Shown here: positions 18,117 through 26,769 of the stretch, piece after piece
Position numbering within the stretch: position 1 is the first letter of the stretch
Layout of the letters: each line of letters starts with the position of its first letter
NCBI GenBank assembly: GCA_014380365.1
Contig: JACMJZ010000031.1
Span: 286,591 to 350,590, forward strand
From: Pyrinomonadaceae bacterium
GTDB taxonomy: Bacteria > Acidobacteriota > Blastocatellia > Pyrinomonadales > Pyrinomonadaceae
DNA length: 64,000 bases
Direction: 5' to 3'
The notes under the pieces: model-generated
The model's input: only the letters and a program-made list of their open reading frames with translations
What the model was told of the DNA's origin: nothing
Database searches by the model: none
Program-made: the position numbers and the translations under genes

Positions 18117-18208
18117 GCCGGTCTAAATAGAAAGCACTCGCAACGAAGAGCAGAGCAGGAGCGGATCTGCATGTGCGGAAGATTGTTCGCGCCGGAGCGG
18201 CGCTCGTT

Positions 18209-18234
18209 GCAGGCAGGATGCCTGCGCTCCCAGC
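18209..18234. repeat. Single hairpin of family E repeat
   Basis: GCAGGCA-GGA-TGCCTGC followed by GCTCCCAGC, matching the right half of the fuller element at 57821-57902. It lies in the lpdA leader. Apart from this, the preceding repeat and the promoter, the 366-bp gap 17905-18270 holds nothing recognisable. Confidence 0.7.
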
Positions 18235-18270
18235 TAACCTATTCGCATTTTAGGAGAGGAACTCGACACA

Positions 18271-19677
18271 TTGGCTAATGAACAGTTTGACATAACAATT
18301 ATCGGGAGTGGGCCAGGCGGCTACGTCGCCGCGATACGCGCCGGCCAGTTGGGCCTGAAGGTGGCGATGATCGAGAAGGACACGCGCCTCGGCGGCACCT
18401 GTACGTTGCGCGGTTGTATCCCGACCAAGCAGATGCTGATGTCGGCGCACGTCTACGAGCAGATGCAACATGCGGCGGATTTCGGCGTGCAGGTTTCAGG
18501 GATTCAACTCGCCTTCGAGGATGTGCAGAAGCGCAAGAACAAGGTTGTGCTGAAAAACACTAAGGGTATCGAATACCTGATGAAGAAGAACAAGGTGACC
18601 GTCTTCAAGGGCACCGGAAAACTCGCGCTGCCGGGAAAAGTGGAAGTCACCAGCGCGGACGGCGCCAAGCAAACGATCGCGTCGAAGAGCATCATCATCG
18701 CGACCGGCTCCGTGGTTCGGCCCATACCTGGTTTTGAAACTGACGGCGCGCACGTCGTAAATAGCGATCACATTTTGGAGTTGAAGGAAATCCCGAAGTC
18801 GCTGATTGTGATGGGCGCGGGCGCGGTCGGTTGCGAGTTTGCTTCTGTGTATTCGCGGTTTGGCGCTGAGACGACGATCGTTGAGCTTATGCCCAGACTC
18901 GTCCCGCTTGAAGATGAAGAAGTTTCAAAGGAACTCGAGAAGAGTTTTCGAAAGCGTGGCATCAAATCACAGGTCGATACGAAGCTGGAAAAACTGGAGA
19001 AGACTGAAACGGGTGTGCGCGTTACCGGCAAGACTTCGAAGGGTGAGGCGGTCAGTCTTGAAGCAGAAATGTTGCTGGTCGCGGTGGGCCGTATGCCTTA
19101 TACCGAAGGCCTGGGATTGGAAGGGACAAAAATCAACCTCGAACGAGGGTTTATTTCTGTTGACGAGTTTCAGCAAACCGGGGAGAAGGGCGTCTATGCA
19201 ATTGGTGACATCGTGCCCACTCCGCAGCTTGCGCATTTAGCTTCGAAGGAAGGTATCGTGGCTGTAGAGCATCTTGCCGGCGACAAGGGCGTGCGCCCGA
19301 TCAATCTTCGCCTGGTGCCAAACTGTACTTACTGCGATCCCGAAGTTGCTTCAGTTGGGCTGACTGAAGCGAAAGCAAAGGAGCAGGGCTACGACGTGAA
19401 GGTCGGCAAGTTTCCCTTTTCCGCTTCCGGCAAAGCGCGAATTCTTGGTGAAGAAGAAGGATTCGTCAAAATTGTCGCGGAGAAGAAGTATGACGAGATT
19501 CTCGGCGTACATATCATTGGGCCACATGCGACTGAATTGATTGCCGAAGCTTGTGTTGCGATGCAGCTCGAATCAACCGCGGAAGAGCTCGGCCGTACGA
19601 TGCACGCGCATCCGACAGTTTCCGAGGCAGTGATGGAAGCGGCGGAAGGCGTGCACGATTTGGCAGTGCATATTTGA
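18271..19677 (+). CDS. lpdA: Dihydrolipoyl dehydrogenase (E3)
   Basis: 468 residues. It starts at TTG 18271 (AGGAGAGG 11 bases upstream); an ATG nearby is out of frame. FAD-binding GSGPGGYVAAIRAGQLGLKV, redox-active disulfide Cys44/Cys49 in GGTCTLRGCIPTK (most E3s read LNVGC), NAD-binding GAGAVGCEFASVYSRFG, the second FAD motif YAIGDIV and the catalytic His-Glu pair in HAHPTVSEAVMEAA are all present. It reoxidises dihydrolipoamide on E2, passing electrons to NAD+. It is first in the E3-E1a-E1b-DUF4242-E2 operon, with a TATAAT-type promoter about 150 bp upstream. Confidence 0.96.
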   Translation: MANEQFDITIIGSGPGGYVAAIRAGQLGLKVAMIEKDTRLGGTCTLRGCIPTKQMLMSAHVYEQMQHAADFGVQVSGIQLAFEDVQKRKNKVVLKNTKGIEYLMKKNKVTVFKGTGKLALPGKVEVTSADGAKQTIASKSIIIATGSVVRPIPGFETDGAHVVNSDHILELKEIPKSLIVMGAGAVGCEFASVYSRFGAETTIVELMPRLVPLEDEEVSKELEKSFRKRGIKSQVDTKLEKLEKTETGVRVTGKTSKGEAVSLEAEMLLVAVGRMPYTEGLGLEGTKINLERGFISVDEFQQTGEKGVYAIGDIVPTPQLAHLASKEGIVAVEHLAGDKGVRPINLRLVPNCTYCDPEVASVGLTEAKAKEQGYDVKVGKFPFSASGKARILGEEEGFVKIVAEKKYDEILGVHIIGPHATELIAEACVAMQLESTAEELGRTMHAHPTVSEAVMEAAEGVHDLAVHI

Positions 19678-19713
19678 AATTTAGAATCGAGCATGGAATC
19701 CTACAGAGGTGAC

Positions 19714-19804
19714 TAAACCGCAAAGAACGCTGAGTAAGACGCAAAGTTGCGCAGAGGTTTCTTTGCGGGCCTTTGCGGAATCGCTTTGCGCCCCTTGCGG
19801 TTAA
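19714..19804. repeat. ACCGCAAAG inverted repeat (family F)
   Basis: TAAACCGCAAAGAACGC... on the left and ...CTTTGCGCCCCTTGCGGTTA on the right form a long imperfect inverted repeat dominated by GCAAAG/CTTTGC. The same design is seen at 28205-28313. Its right half lies just before the E1-alpha ATG, and an upstream in-frame TTG (19773) would translate it, so the ATG at 19812 is preferred. Confidence 0.75.
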
Positions 19805-19811
19805 CGACCAT

Positions 19812-20972
19812 ATGGAAAAGACGTCTGAAGCAAAGCCAAAATCTTCAAGTAGGGATTCGCGTCGGCGGCGCGGGCCGCGGACGCCGCGTTCCGAAATGCG
19901 AATCAGCACGAAGTTTGCGCCGCGTAAATCAACCGACGGCCAGCCGCTGAGTTGCATAACCGAAACAACGCTCAAGCCTGAACAGATGCTCGAGTTGTAT
20001 CGTCACCTGAAGTTGACGCGATTGGTTGAGGAACGACTGGTTAATCTGGCTAAGCAATCCAAGGTGGTCGGGGGAGTCTTTCGATCTTTGGGGCAGGAGG
20101 CTACCGCGGTCGGCAGTGCTTATGCTTTGGGACCAGGGGATTTCATTACGCCATTGATTCGCGATCTAGGCGCGGTGTTGGTGAAAGGGATCCGTCCACG
20201 CGAGATCTTCGCCCAGTACATGGCCAAGGCCTGGGGGCCATCCGGCGGTCGCGATCTAAATATTCATTTCGGCGACATGGAAAAGGGTTTCATCGGGCCA
20301 ATCTCGCATCTCGGCGACATGATCCCAGTGATGACCGGCGTGCTGCTTGCGGCTGGCATGCAAAAGAAGAAGACGGTTGCGATTGCCTACATCGGTGATG
20401 GCGGCATGAGCACGGGCGCATTTCATGAAGGAATAAATTTCGCTGCGGTGCAAAAGCTGCCGTTAATTGTCATCGCGGAACACAACCAGTATGCCTATTC
20501 GACGCCGACCAATCTTCAGACTGCGGTAAACGATCTGGCGGAGAAGGCTGCGGGCTATGCGGTTCCAGCGTCAATCGTTGACGGGAACGACGTAATTGCC
20601 TGTTATGAAGTTACAAAACGCGCGGCCGAATTCGCGCGCGGCGGTGGTGGTCCGGTGTTGATCGAAGCGAAGACTTATCGCCGCCGAGGCCACGCTGAGC
20701 ATGACGATCAGCGTTACGTTCCGGCGGGTGAGATCGAGTGGTGGGAAAAGAATAACGATCCAATTGATCGATGCGAACGATACCTACTTGAACAGAACGT
20801 GGCTACGAAAGAGAAGCTTGAAGAGATTACGGCGGATGTGTTGCGCGAGATTGAAGAGGATTGCGCGTGGGCCGAGTCGTCGCCGATGCCGGAAGCGGAG
20901 CAGGCCGCGTATGGAGTTTTTGATAACGACATCGTGCCGCCGTCGTTTCGTCCTGAAGTTTTGAAAAACTGA
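19812..20972 (+). CDS. pdhA: 2-oxoacid (pyruvate) dehydrogenase E1 component, alpha subunit
   Basis: 386 residues from ATG 19812. After a 40-residue basic, disordered N-terminal tail (RRRRGPRTPRSEM) comes the E1-alpha fold: GGVFRSLGQEATAVGSAYAL, then the thiamine-diphosphate/Mg motif GDGGMSTGAFHEGINFAAV...EHNQYA, and the phosphorylation-loop region TYRRRGHAEHDDQRY. It decarboxylates the 2-oxoacid and reductively acylates the E2 lipoyl arm together with E1-beta. Whether the substrate is pyruvate or a branched-chain 2-oxoacid is not decided by sequence; the first E1 strands resemble both. Its unusual basic tail may contact E2 or nucleic acid. Confidence 0.9.
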   Translation: MEKTSEAKPKSSSRDSRRRRGPRTPRSEMRISTKFAPRKSTDGQPLSCITETTLKPEQMLELYRHLKLTRLVEERLVNLAKQSKVVGGVFRSLGQEATAVGSAYALGPGDFITPLIRDLGAVLVKGIRPREIFAQYMAKAWGPSGGRDLNIHFGDMEKGFIGPISHLGDMIPVMTGVLLAAGMQKKKTVAIAYIGDGGMSTGAFHEGINFAAVQKLPLIVIAEHNQYAYSTPTNLQTAVNDLAEKAAGYAVPASIVDGNDVIACYEVTKRAAEFARGGGGPVLIEAKTYRRRGHAEHDDQRYVPAGEIEWWEKNNDPIDRCERYLLEQNVATKEKLEEITADVLREIEEDCAWAESSPMPEAEQAAYGVFDNDIVPPSFRPEVLKN

Positions 20973-20977
20973 TTAGA

Positions 20978-21015
20978 GCCGCGGATGAGCGCGGATAACT
21001 ACGGATCAGAAGTAA
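20978..21015. repeat. CGCGGAT-rich half repeat between E1 genes
   Basis: CCGCGGATGAGCGCGGATAA then CTACGGATC: three near-copies of CGCGGAT, reminiscent of the other low-complexity intergenic repeats but with no partner arm nearby. The remaining 133-bp E1a-E1b gap also has a GACTCAAGACTGAAGACTGA run (21081-21100). Confidence 0.4.
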
Positions 21016-21105
21016 AAAGAAAGCGCTCGCGGCATCGCTGAGCAACGCGGTGTTGCGATTCAAGAGCTTCAATATTACTCCTGACTCAAGACTGAAGACT
21101 GATTA

Positions 21106-22134
21106 ATGGCGACTGCAACCAAAAAAGAGCACAAGTCAGCGCGACCCGAGCGGGGTGGCCAGGCAACGTTGATCGAAGCGATTCGCCAGGGCATCTGGGA
21201 AGAGATGGAACGTGACCCCACGGTTTTCGTCATTGGCGAAGACGTGGGCGCGTATGGCGGCGCATTCAAGGTCACCGATGGGCTTATAGATGAATTTGGG
21301 AAGGGCCGCGTCATAGATACGCCGATTTCCGAAGCTGCGATTGTGGGCGCGGCTTGCGGCGCCGGGCTGATGGGAATGAAGGCGGTCGCTGAGTTTCAGT
21401 TTATCGATTTTATTTCCGCCGGGTTTGATCTGTTGACAAATTACGCGGCGAAGAGCCGGTACCGTTGGGGCGCGAATATTCCGGCTGTGTTCCGTGGGCC
21501 GTGTGGCTCGGGCGTGCGCTCAGGTCCGTTTCACTCGCTGAACGCTGAGTCGTTCTTTCTGAATACCGCGGGCCTCAAGATCGTCGAACCCTCGACCGCC
21601 TACGATGCCAAGGGCCTGATCAAAGCCGCGATACGAGATCCTGATCCGGTAATTTATTTCGAACACAAAAAGCTCTACCGCCTGCCGCGTCTTCGCGAGG
21701 AGTTGCCTGCTGACGATTACATTGTGGAGATTGGCAAAGCGCGGCTGGCACGCGAAGGCCGCGATCTTTCAATTATCACCTTCGGCGCAATGGTCCTGAC
21801 GGCGCTCGATGCGGCCGAGGACCTCGAGAAGGAAGGTCTGGACGTCGAAGTTATCGATTTGCGCACGCTCGCTCCGCTGGATCGGCCTGGAATTCTCGCC
21901 AGTGTGAAAAAGACTAACCGAGTGATGGTACTCCACGAAGCGTCGCGCACGGGCGGGATTGGTGGCGAGATAGCGGCCATCATCGCTGAGGAGGCGTTTG
22001 AATGGCTGGATGCGCCGGTGGTGCGGCTGGCATCAATTGATACGCCGGTGCCATATTCGCCGCCGCTGGAAGATTACTATTTGCCGCAGACCAAAGATGT
22101 TTTGGAAGCTGCGCGGAAACTTGCCGCGTACTAA
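21106..22134 (+). CDS. pdhB: 2-oxoacid (pyruvate) dehydrogenase E1 component, beta subunit
   Basis: 342 residues, typical of E1-beta. Recognised by GEDVGAYGGAFKVTDGL near the N-terminus (cofactor pyrimidine-ring pocket), RGPCGSGVRSGPFHSLNAES and the C-terminal transketolase domain HEASRTGGIGGEIAAIIAEE. It pairs with the alpha subunit to form the heterotetrameric E1. The preceding gap (133 bp) is longer than elsewhere in the operon and filled with repeat fragments, so a secondary promoter or processing site is possible. Next gene begins 58 bp downstream. Confidence 0.93.
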   Translation: MATATKKEHKSARPERGGQATLIEAIRQGIWEEMERDPTVFVIGEDVGAYGGAFKVTDGLIDEFGKGRVIDTPISEAAIVGAACGAGLMGMKAVAEFQFIDFISAGFDLLTNYAAKSRYRWGANIPAVFRGPCGSGVRSGPFHSLNAESFFLNTAGLKIVEPSTAYDAKGLIKAAIRDPDPVIYFEHKKLYRLPRLREELPADDYIVEIGKARLAREGRDLSIITFGAMVLTALDAAEDLEKEGLDVEVIDLRTLAPLDRPGILASVKKTNRVMVLHEASRTGGIGGEIAAIIAEEAFEWLDAPVVRLASIDTPVPYSPPLEDYYLPQTKDVLEAARKLAAY

Positions 22135-22192
22135 GAACAATTTCCAATCTCAAATTTGGATCTAAGATTTGAAATAGGATAGGAGGATCGAG

Positions 22193-22504
22193 ATGCCAAA
22201 GTTTCTAATTGAACGAGAGATTCCCGGTGCAGGAAAACTGACTGGTGAGGAGTTGCAGGCGATTTCGCAGAAGTCCTGTAGTGTACTGCAGAGTATGGGG
22301 CCACAGATTCAGTGGATCCAGAGTTATGTCACAGGCGACAAGATTTATTGCGTGTACATCGCTCCTAATGAGGAGATGGTCCGGGAGCATGCCAACCAGG
22401 GTGGCTTTCCCGCGAATCGCATTTCGGAAATCAAGTCGACCATCGATCCGACGACGGCGGAAGAGCAATCAGCGGTCAGCAAACAGCAATCAGCCAGCAG
22501 TTAA
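22193..22504 (+). CDS. DUF4242 (nickel-binding SCO4226-like) small protein
   Basis: 103 residues with AGGAGG 7-8 bases before ATG 22193. It matches the DUF4242 ferredoxin-like fold: MPKFLIEREIPGAGKLTGEE, then WIQSYVTGDKIYCVYIAPNE and REHANQGGFPANRI. Members are small cytoplasmic proteins, one of which (SCO4226) binds nickel; physiological roles are poorly known. It sits between the E1-beta and E2 genes, so a role linked to the dehydrogenase is suggested by position only. Its last 12 or so residues (EQSAVSKQQSASS) are encoded by a dispersed repeat (22464-22504), so the native C-terminus was probably shorter. Confidence 0.8.
   Translation: MPKFLIEREIPGAGKLTGEELQAISQKSCSVLQSMGPQIQWIQSYVTGDKIYCVYIAPNEEMVREHANQGGFPANRISEIKSTIDPTTAEEQSAVSKQQSASS
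22464..22504. repeat. CAGCAATCAG/CAGCAAACAG repeat (family G) in DUF4242 3' end
   Basis: AGCAATCAGCGGTCAGCAAA then CAGCAATCAGCCAGCAGTTAA. Short CAGCAA/ATCAG units; the same vocabulary appears, inverted, at 42369-42414. It forms the last codons and stop (TAA) of the DUF4242 gene. Confidence 0.6.
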
Positions 22505-22512
22505 CGAAAGAA

Positions 22513-22571
22513 TGCGGGCGGGATGAGCACCTCAGCCGGGCTGCCCGGCCGGGACCCCGCCGCCCGCGGTC
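22513..22571. repeat. Family B palindrome
   Basis: Outer arms GCGGGCGG (22514-22521) and CCGCCCGC (22560-22567) enclose GAGCACCTCAGCCGGGCTGC followed by CCGGCCGGGACCCC. Core GGCTGCCCG...GGGGA-CCCG is shared with 47838-47884 and with the insert in 18017-18053. It separates the DUF4242 and E2 genes. Confidence 0.75.
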
Positions 22572-22590
22572 CCAGTGTTTTGGAGAACCT

Positions 22591-24072
22591 ATGAGTACAG
22601 AAGTTGTAATGCCCCAGATGGGTGAGTCCATCGCGGAAGGAACTATAACGAAGTGGTTGAAAAACGTTGGCGACCGCGTCGAGCGTGACGAGCCGCTGTT
22701 TGAGATTTCCACGGACAAGGTTGACGCGGAAATTCCGTCGCCGGCCGCCGGCACCTTAACAGAGATCCGTTTCCAGGAGGGCGATACGGTTGAGATCAAT
22801 ACCACCGTCGCGGTTCTTGATGGCGGCGCGGGAGGTGCTGTCAAAGATGCCGCACCGGTAACAGAGGATGCGGTTGCCAAAACGGAAGCGTCGCCACAAC
22901 CAGCCGAAGACAAACCGGCTGCAGCTGCGCCGGCCTCAGCTGAAGTTTCTCAAGCGGCCGAGGTGGGCCAGGCACCGAGTGCCGCAGCATCAACGCCCAC
23001 AGCTCAACAAGCAGACGGCGCGAAAGCAGCGGCGCCAAAACAACCTGGAGAATCCCGGAAAACTGAAGGACCGCGCGCTGAGGTGGTTCAAGCCGCGCCT
23101 TCATCGTTAAAGGACAACGGCGGTGGGTCGCCGGCTACTGCTGAAGAACTGCGTCGCACGAAGTCGAGCCCGCTGGTGCGAAAGATCGCTCAAGAACATG
23201 GAGTAGACATCGCGAGCCTCGAAGGCACCGGACTCAGCGGACGGGTAACCAAGAACGATATTTTGAGTTTTATCGAATCAGGCGCTCCGGTTGCATCGCC
23301 GTCTACGTCAGTCGGCGCCGCGAGCCGGCTAAGTCCCGCTGCCGCTGCTCCGGCGTTGAAACCGGCCGAGGGTGATCGCATCGAGCAGATGTCGGTCATG
23401 CGAAAGAAGATTGCGGAGCACATGGTTTCCTCGCGACGCACTTCAGCGCACGTCACGACGGTCTACGAAATCGACATGACCGCTATCGCTAAAATTCGCG
23501 AGAAGAACAAGGATGCATTCTTCGAACGCACCGGCACCAAGCTCACCTACATGCCGTTTATCTTTCAAGCAGTGAATACAGCCCTACGCAAGTTTCCGAT
23601 CTTTAACGCGCAGGTTAGTGGGGATCAGATAATTTACAAGCGCGACATCAATCTTGGGATGGCAGTCGCGCTGGATTGGGGTTTGATCGTCCCCGTGATT
23701 AAGCGAGCTGACGATTTGAGCATTTCCGGGTTGGCGCGGGCGGCAAACGATCTGGCTGATCGCGCGCGCACGAAGCAGTTGAAACCGGATGAAGTTGGCG
23801 GCGGTACCTTTACGATTACAAACCCTGGCGTCTTCGGTGGTCTCTTCGGCACCCCGATCATCAATCAACCTCAACTCGCAATTCTGGGAGTCGGCAAAAT
23901 TGAGAAGCGGGCAAAGGTTGTTACCTCGTCGGAGGGTGACGACTACATGGCGATCAGGTGGATGGCTTATTTTGCGCTCAGCTTTGATCATCGCGTGATT
24001 GACGGCGCCGATGCTGAACGCTTTCTGGCATTCGTCAAAGAGTTGTTGGAGGCCGGAGAGTTTACGCTTTAA
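22591..24072 (+). CDS. pdhC: Dihydrolipoamide acyltransferase (E2)
   Basis: 493 residues. One lipoyl domain (1 to about 78) with lipoylated Lys in FEISTDKVDAEIPSPAAG, an Ala/Pro/Gln-rich swinging linker (about 95-190), a peripheral-subunit-binding domain (KSSPLVRKIAQEHGVDIASL...GLSGRVTKNDIL, about 193-230) and the acyltransferase domain (about 265-493) ending in FDHRVIDGADAERFL with the catalytic His and Asp. It transfers the acyl group from lipoamide to CoA and forms the core of the complex. It could serve pyruvate or branched-chain 2-oxoacids. LipB at 27.5 kb would provide its octanoyl/lipoyl group. Confidence 0.93.
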   Translation: MSTEVVMPQMGESIAEGTITKWLKNVGDRVERDEPLFEISTDKVDAEIPSPAAGTLTEIRFQEGDTVEINTTVAVLDGGAGGAVKDAAPVTEDAVAKTEASPQPAEDKPAAAAPASAEVSQAAEVGQAPSAAASTPTAQQADGAKAAAPKQPGESRKTEGPRAEVVQAAPSSLKDNGGGSPATAEELRRTKSSPLVRKIAQEHGVDIASLEGTGLSGRVTKNDILSFIESGAPVASPSTSVGAASRLSPAAAAPALKPAEGDRIEQMSVMRKKIAEHMVSSRRTSAHVTTVYEIDMTAIAKIREKNKDAFFERTGTKLTYMPFIFQAVNTALRKFPIFNAQVSGDQIIYKRDINLGMAVALDWGLIVPVIKRADDLSISGLARAANDLADRARTKQLKPDEVGGGTFTITNPGVFGGLFGTPIINQPQLAILGVGKIEKRAKVVTSSEGDDYMAIRWMAYFALSFDHRVIDGADAERFLAFVKELLEAGEFTL

Positions 24073-24390
24073 GAGAACAGACAAGGTTCGATTTTTGACA
24101 AGTGCGGTGATAGATCCGGAAGTCAGAGTTTATCACCGCAAAATGTTTTGAACTCACTCATCCATTGCGAAAAAATGGCGATTAGATAATGAATGCTGTT
24201 CTGCGCGACAAAGGGGGCGTTAAGCTCTTGACTTAGTTTAGTCATGAGGCTAATAAGGTTGGGCCAATCAAAAGAGACAACATTCGAGTCAGGCAACAGC
24301 TGCTTCAGAATGTTCGTCAGAGATAAATCGAAATCGTAGTTCGCTTCTGTAGTGAGCTGCTTACCTTCAAGAATAAGGAGACAGTAATTT
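24073..24390. other. Intergenic region, no gene seen
   Basis: 318 bp, visibly richer in A+T than its neighbours. It holds imperfect -35/-10-like patterns (for example TTGCGA 24165-24170 and GATAAT 24185-24190, spacing 14) but no convincing promoter, RNA or reading frame. The stretch AATAAGGAGACAG just before 24391 is the ompA-like gene's ribosome binding site. Confidence 0.5.
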
Positions 24391-25416
24391 ATGGTAATCC
24401 CGAAGTTTAGAATGTTTTCCTCCCTCGCGCTCGCTATTTCCCTTTTAACCTTTTCGACAGCAATTGCCTTCGCGCAAGACACTACGGGCACCGCCGGCTC
24501 GCGAACAGTTGTCAGCGGCCAGAAGATGAAGATCAAGGGCGTCGTAACGCGACGTGACGCCGATACATTTACTGTCCGCGACAACAATGGCGTTGACACA
24601 GTAGTGCGTCTCGACGATAGAACCAGCGTCAAAGCCAAGGGTGGCTTTCTGCGCAGTGGCGCAAACTATGGACAAACTCAGATCCTGCGCGGTCTCAATC
24701 TCGAGGTTGACGGTCGTGGCGGGGCTTCAGGAGAATTGCTCGCGGAAAAGATCAGGTTCAACGAATCTGATTTGCGCGTAGCACGGGCTGTGGAATCTCG
24801 CGCGGCTCCTTTAGAAGATCGCGCCTCAACTACTGAGACAAAACTGAGCCAGGTTGAGCAAAACGCCCAGCGTTTGTCTGGTCAATTGGATGAACTCTCG
24901 GCAGTTGCCAACACCGCCAAGGGTGGCGCCAGGGCAGCTCAGGAAACGGCCGATGCTGCTGTTGCGGGTGTGAACACAACCAACGAACGCATCTCGGCGC
25001 TTGATGATTACGAGCCGCAGACAGTTTTGGCGGTTAACTTCAAGGTTGGCAGCGCGGCCTTGTCAGTTGACTCGAAAGCCAAGCTCGACGAGCTTGCCAC
25101 CAAGGCGCTCAATGCCAAAGGCTATGTGGTCGAAGTCTCCGGCTTCACCGATGCCTCCGGCAGCGTCGAAAGAAACCGTGCGTTGAGCCAGCGTCGCGCC
25201 GATGCAGTGATTCGTTATCTGGTTGAGAACCACAGCATACCGCTTCGCCGCATTGTCACGCCTTACGGGTTTGGCGAGTCGAATGCAGTTGCGGAGAATA
25301 ATTCACGCGCCGGTCGCGCGCAGAATCGCCGGGTCGAAGTGAAGTTGCTGGTCAACAAAGGTCTGATCCAGCAAGCTCCCACTATGACCTCCAGCGGTAC
25401 GGGTGGGGATCAATAA
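24391..25416 (+). CDS. OmpA-family outer-membrane/peptidoglycan-binding protein
   Basis: 341 residues with a signal peptide (SLALAISLLTFSTAIAFAQD), a DUF5666-like beta domain (GVVTRRDADTFTVRDNNGVD), an alpha-helical coiled region (about 130-205, ETKLSQVEQNAQRLSGQLDE) and a C-terminal OmpA domain (about 210-320). The latter has VNFKVGSAALSVDSKAKLDE and the diaminopimelate-contacting Asp and Arg in SGFTDASGSVERNRALSQRR. OmpA domains hold the outer membrane or a lipoprotein to peptidoglycan. There is no beta barrel, so it is probably periplasmic. AAGGAG lies 10 bases before the ATG. Confidence 0.88.
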   Translation: MVIPKFRMFSSLALAISLLTFSTAIAFAQDTTGTAGSRTVVSGQKMKIKGVVTRRDADTFTVRDNNGVDTVVRLDDRTSVKAKGGFLRSGANYGQTQILRGLNLEVDGRGGASGELLAEKIRFNESDLRVARAVESRAAPLEDRASTTETKLSQVEQNAQRLSGQLDELSAVANTAKGGARAAQETADAAVAGVNTTNERISALDDYEPQTVLAVNFKVGSAALSVDSKAKLDELATKALNAKGYVVEVSGFTDASGSVERNRALSQRRADAVIRYLVENHSIPLRRIVTPYGFGESNAVAENNSRAGRAQNRRVEVKLLVNKGLIQQAPTMTSSGTGGDQ

Positions 25417-25584
25417 CGGATTCGACAACGCTGCCGGGATGTGGCAATTGGTAGAAACGGCCCGGCACTTAAACGCCATGAGTCATGCCGTCGGAGTTAT
25501 GAGATAAACTAAAAGCCAGCAACGGCGCATCCCAGAGGCGTAGCTTCGACGGGATCTAACCTGGCGGCATGAGGAATGGTTTTG

Positions 25585-26700
25585 ATGAATCGCGAACATT
25601 GGGGAAGACAATTTGGGCCAGCGCTGCTTTTTGCGGTGCTGGCTCTTTTTTGCTGCTCGGGCTTAGCTTCGGCGCAGTATGTTAAAGACTTACCGCCGCC
25701 TCCGCCCCTGCCAATTCCCAAACCGACACCCACACCCGCGCTTAAAGACGAAGACTTCGACGTCATCCGCGTCAGCTCGAATCTGGTGATGGTCCCGGTT
25801 TCGGTGGTGAATGCCAGTGGCCAGGCAGTTCACGGTTTGCCGGTCAGTGATTTTCGTCTTGAAGAAGAAGGGCGGATCCAACAGATTGTCGAAGTTGGCA
25901 ATCCGGATCAGGTTCCTTTGGACATCGCGATCCTGTTTGATATCTCAAGCACTGTTAGCCAAAAGGGATTTTTCGGTTTTCAGCAACGGGCAGCGGCCGG
26001 CTTTCTGAGACAGGTGATGAAGCCGACCGACCAGGCGGCGGTCTTCACTATTGGCGCTGAGTCGCAAATGGTATCACCGCTCGGCTCGGCGGAAACTGCT
26101 GCGGCAAGGCTTTCGGCGCTTACGGCGGCAACCTCCCCAGTTTCTACCTCTTTTTATGACACAGTGGTGGCTGCATCGAAATACCTCGACGAGAATTCCC
26201 TCGCGCGACGCCGAAAGGTAATCGTAGTTATCACGGATGGAGAGGACACCTCGAGCAGTTTTATTCAGGAGACAATGGCGGAGATCCGCGCTAACCAACG
26301 AGTTGAAGCTTCGCGCGCAACTTCCAGGGAAAAACTGCAGTTGCAGCATCGCCGCGCCGTAACGGAAGTACAAAAGGTAGTGCAAAAGTCAGATGCAGCC
26401 TTTTATTCTATTAATCCAGGCGGACCTTCTATCCACCTTAATGACATGAGCACGCGGGCCCAGCGCGGCATGGAATCGATTGCGCAATCCACCGGTGGAA
26501 CTGCCTTCGTGCCGGATGGGGAAAAGGACCTGGAGAAAGTTTTTAACGAGGTGGCAGCGGAACTGCGAGGGCAGTATCTGCTTCAGTATTACTCAAACGC
26601 ACAAATGCCAGGTACGCAGTTTCGGCGCATCGTTGTTGCGGTGCCCACACATACTGATCTGCGCGTGCGCGCGCGACAGGGCTACTATCCGAAGAAGTGA
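25585..26700 (+). CDS. VWFA-related Acidobacterial domain protein
   Basis: 371 residues. ATG 25585 is preferred over ATG 25576 because the only GAGG (25571-25574) is 10 bases from the first and adjacent to the second. Signal peptide (LLFAVLALFCCSGLASAQ), Pro-rich spacer (LPPPPPLPIPKPTPTPAL), an N-terminal beta strand pair (SNLVMVPVSVVNASGQAVHG), then a von Willebrand A domain with MIDAS DISSTVS and the second acidic loop VVITDGEDTSS. This combination is the TIGR03436 'VWFA-related Acidobacterial domain' family, secreted proteins of unknown role that may bind metal-dependent ligands. The stop codon is the first TGA of a repeat element. Confidence 0.9.
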   Translation: MNREHWGRQFGPALLFAVLALFCCSGLASAQYVKDLPPPPPLPIPKPTPTPALKDEDFDVIRVSSNLVMVPVSVVNASGQAVHGLPVSDFRLEEEGRIQQIVEVGNPDQVPLDIAILFDISSTVSQKGFFGFQQRAAAGFLRQVMKPTDQAAVFTIGAESQMVSPLGSAETAAARLSALTAATSPVSTSFYDTVVAASKYLDENSLARRRKVIVVITDGEDTSSSFIQETMAEIRANQRVEASRATSREKLQLQHRRAVTEVQKVVQKSDAAFYSINPGGPSIHLNDMSTRAQRGMESIAQSTGGTAFVPDGEKDLEKVFNEVAAELRGQYLLQYYSNAQMPGTQFRRIVVAVPTHTDLRVRARQGYYPKK

Positions 26701-26765
26701 TGAGTGATGAGTGAGGACTGTTGGTAGCCTGTTAACTCAGGACTCATCACTCATCACTCATTACT
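26698..26765. repeat. TGATGAGTGATGAG inverted repeat
   Basis: The left arm TGATGAGTGATGAGTGAGGA (26698-26717) is complementary to ACTCAGGACTCATCACTCAT and the following CACTCATTA (26737-26765). The first TGA is the VWFA stop codon. The element separates convergent genes and may act as a terminator-like structure, but there is no U-tract. Confidence 0.7.
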
Positions 26766-26769
26766 CTTC

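Noticed and set aside
24123..24638. Minus-strand reading frame opposite the OmpA-like gene start and the gap before it
   Set aside because: It crosses the signal peptide region of a well-supported gene, has no ribosome binding site or recognised domain, and low-complexity antisense frames of this length are common at this G+C.
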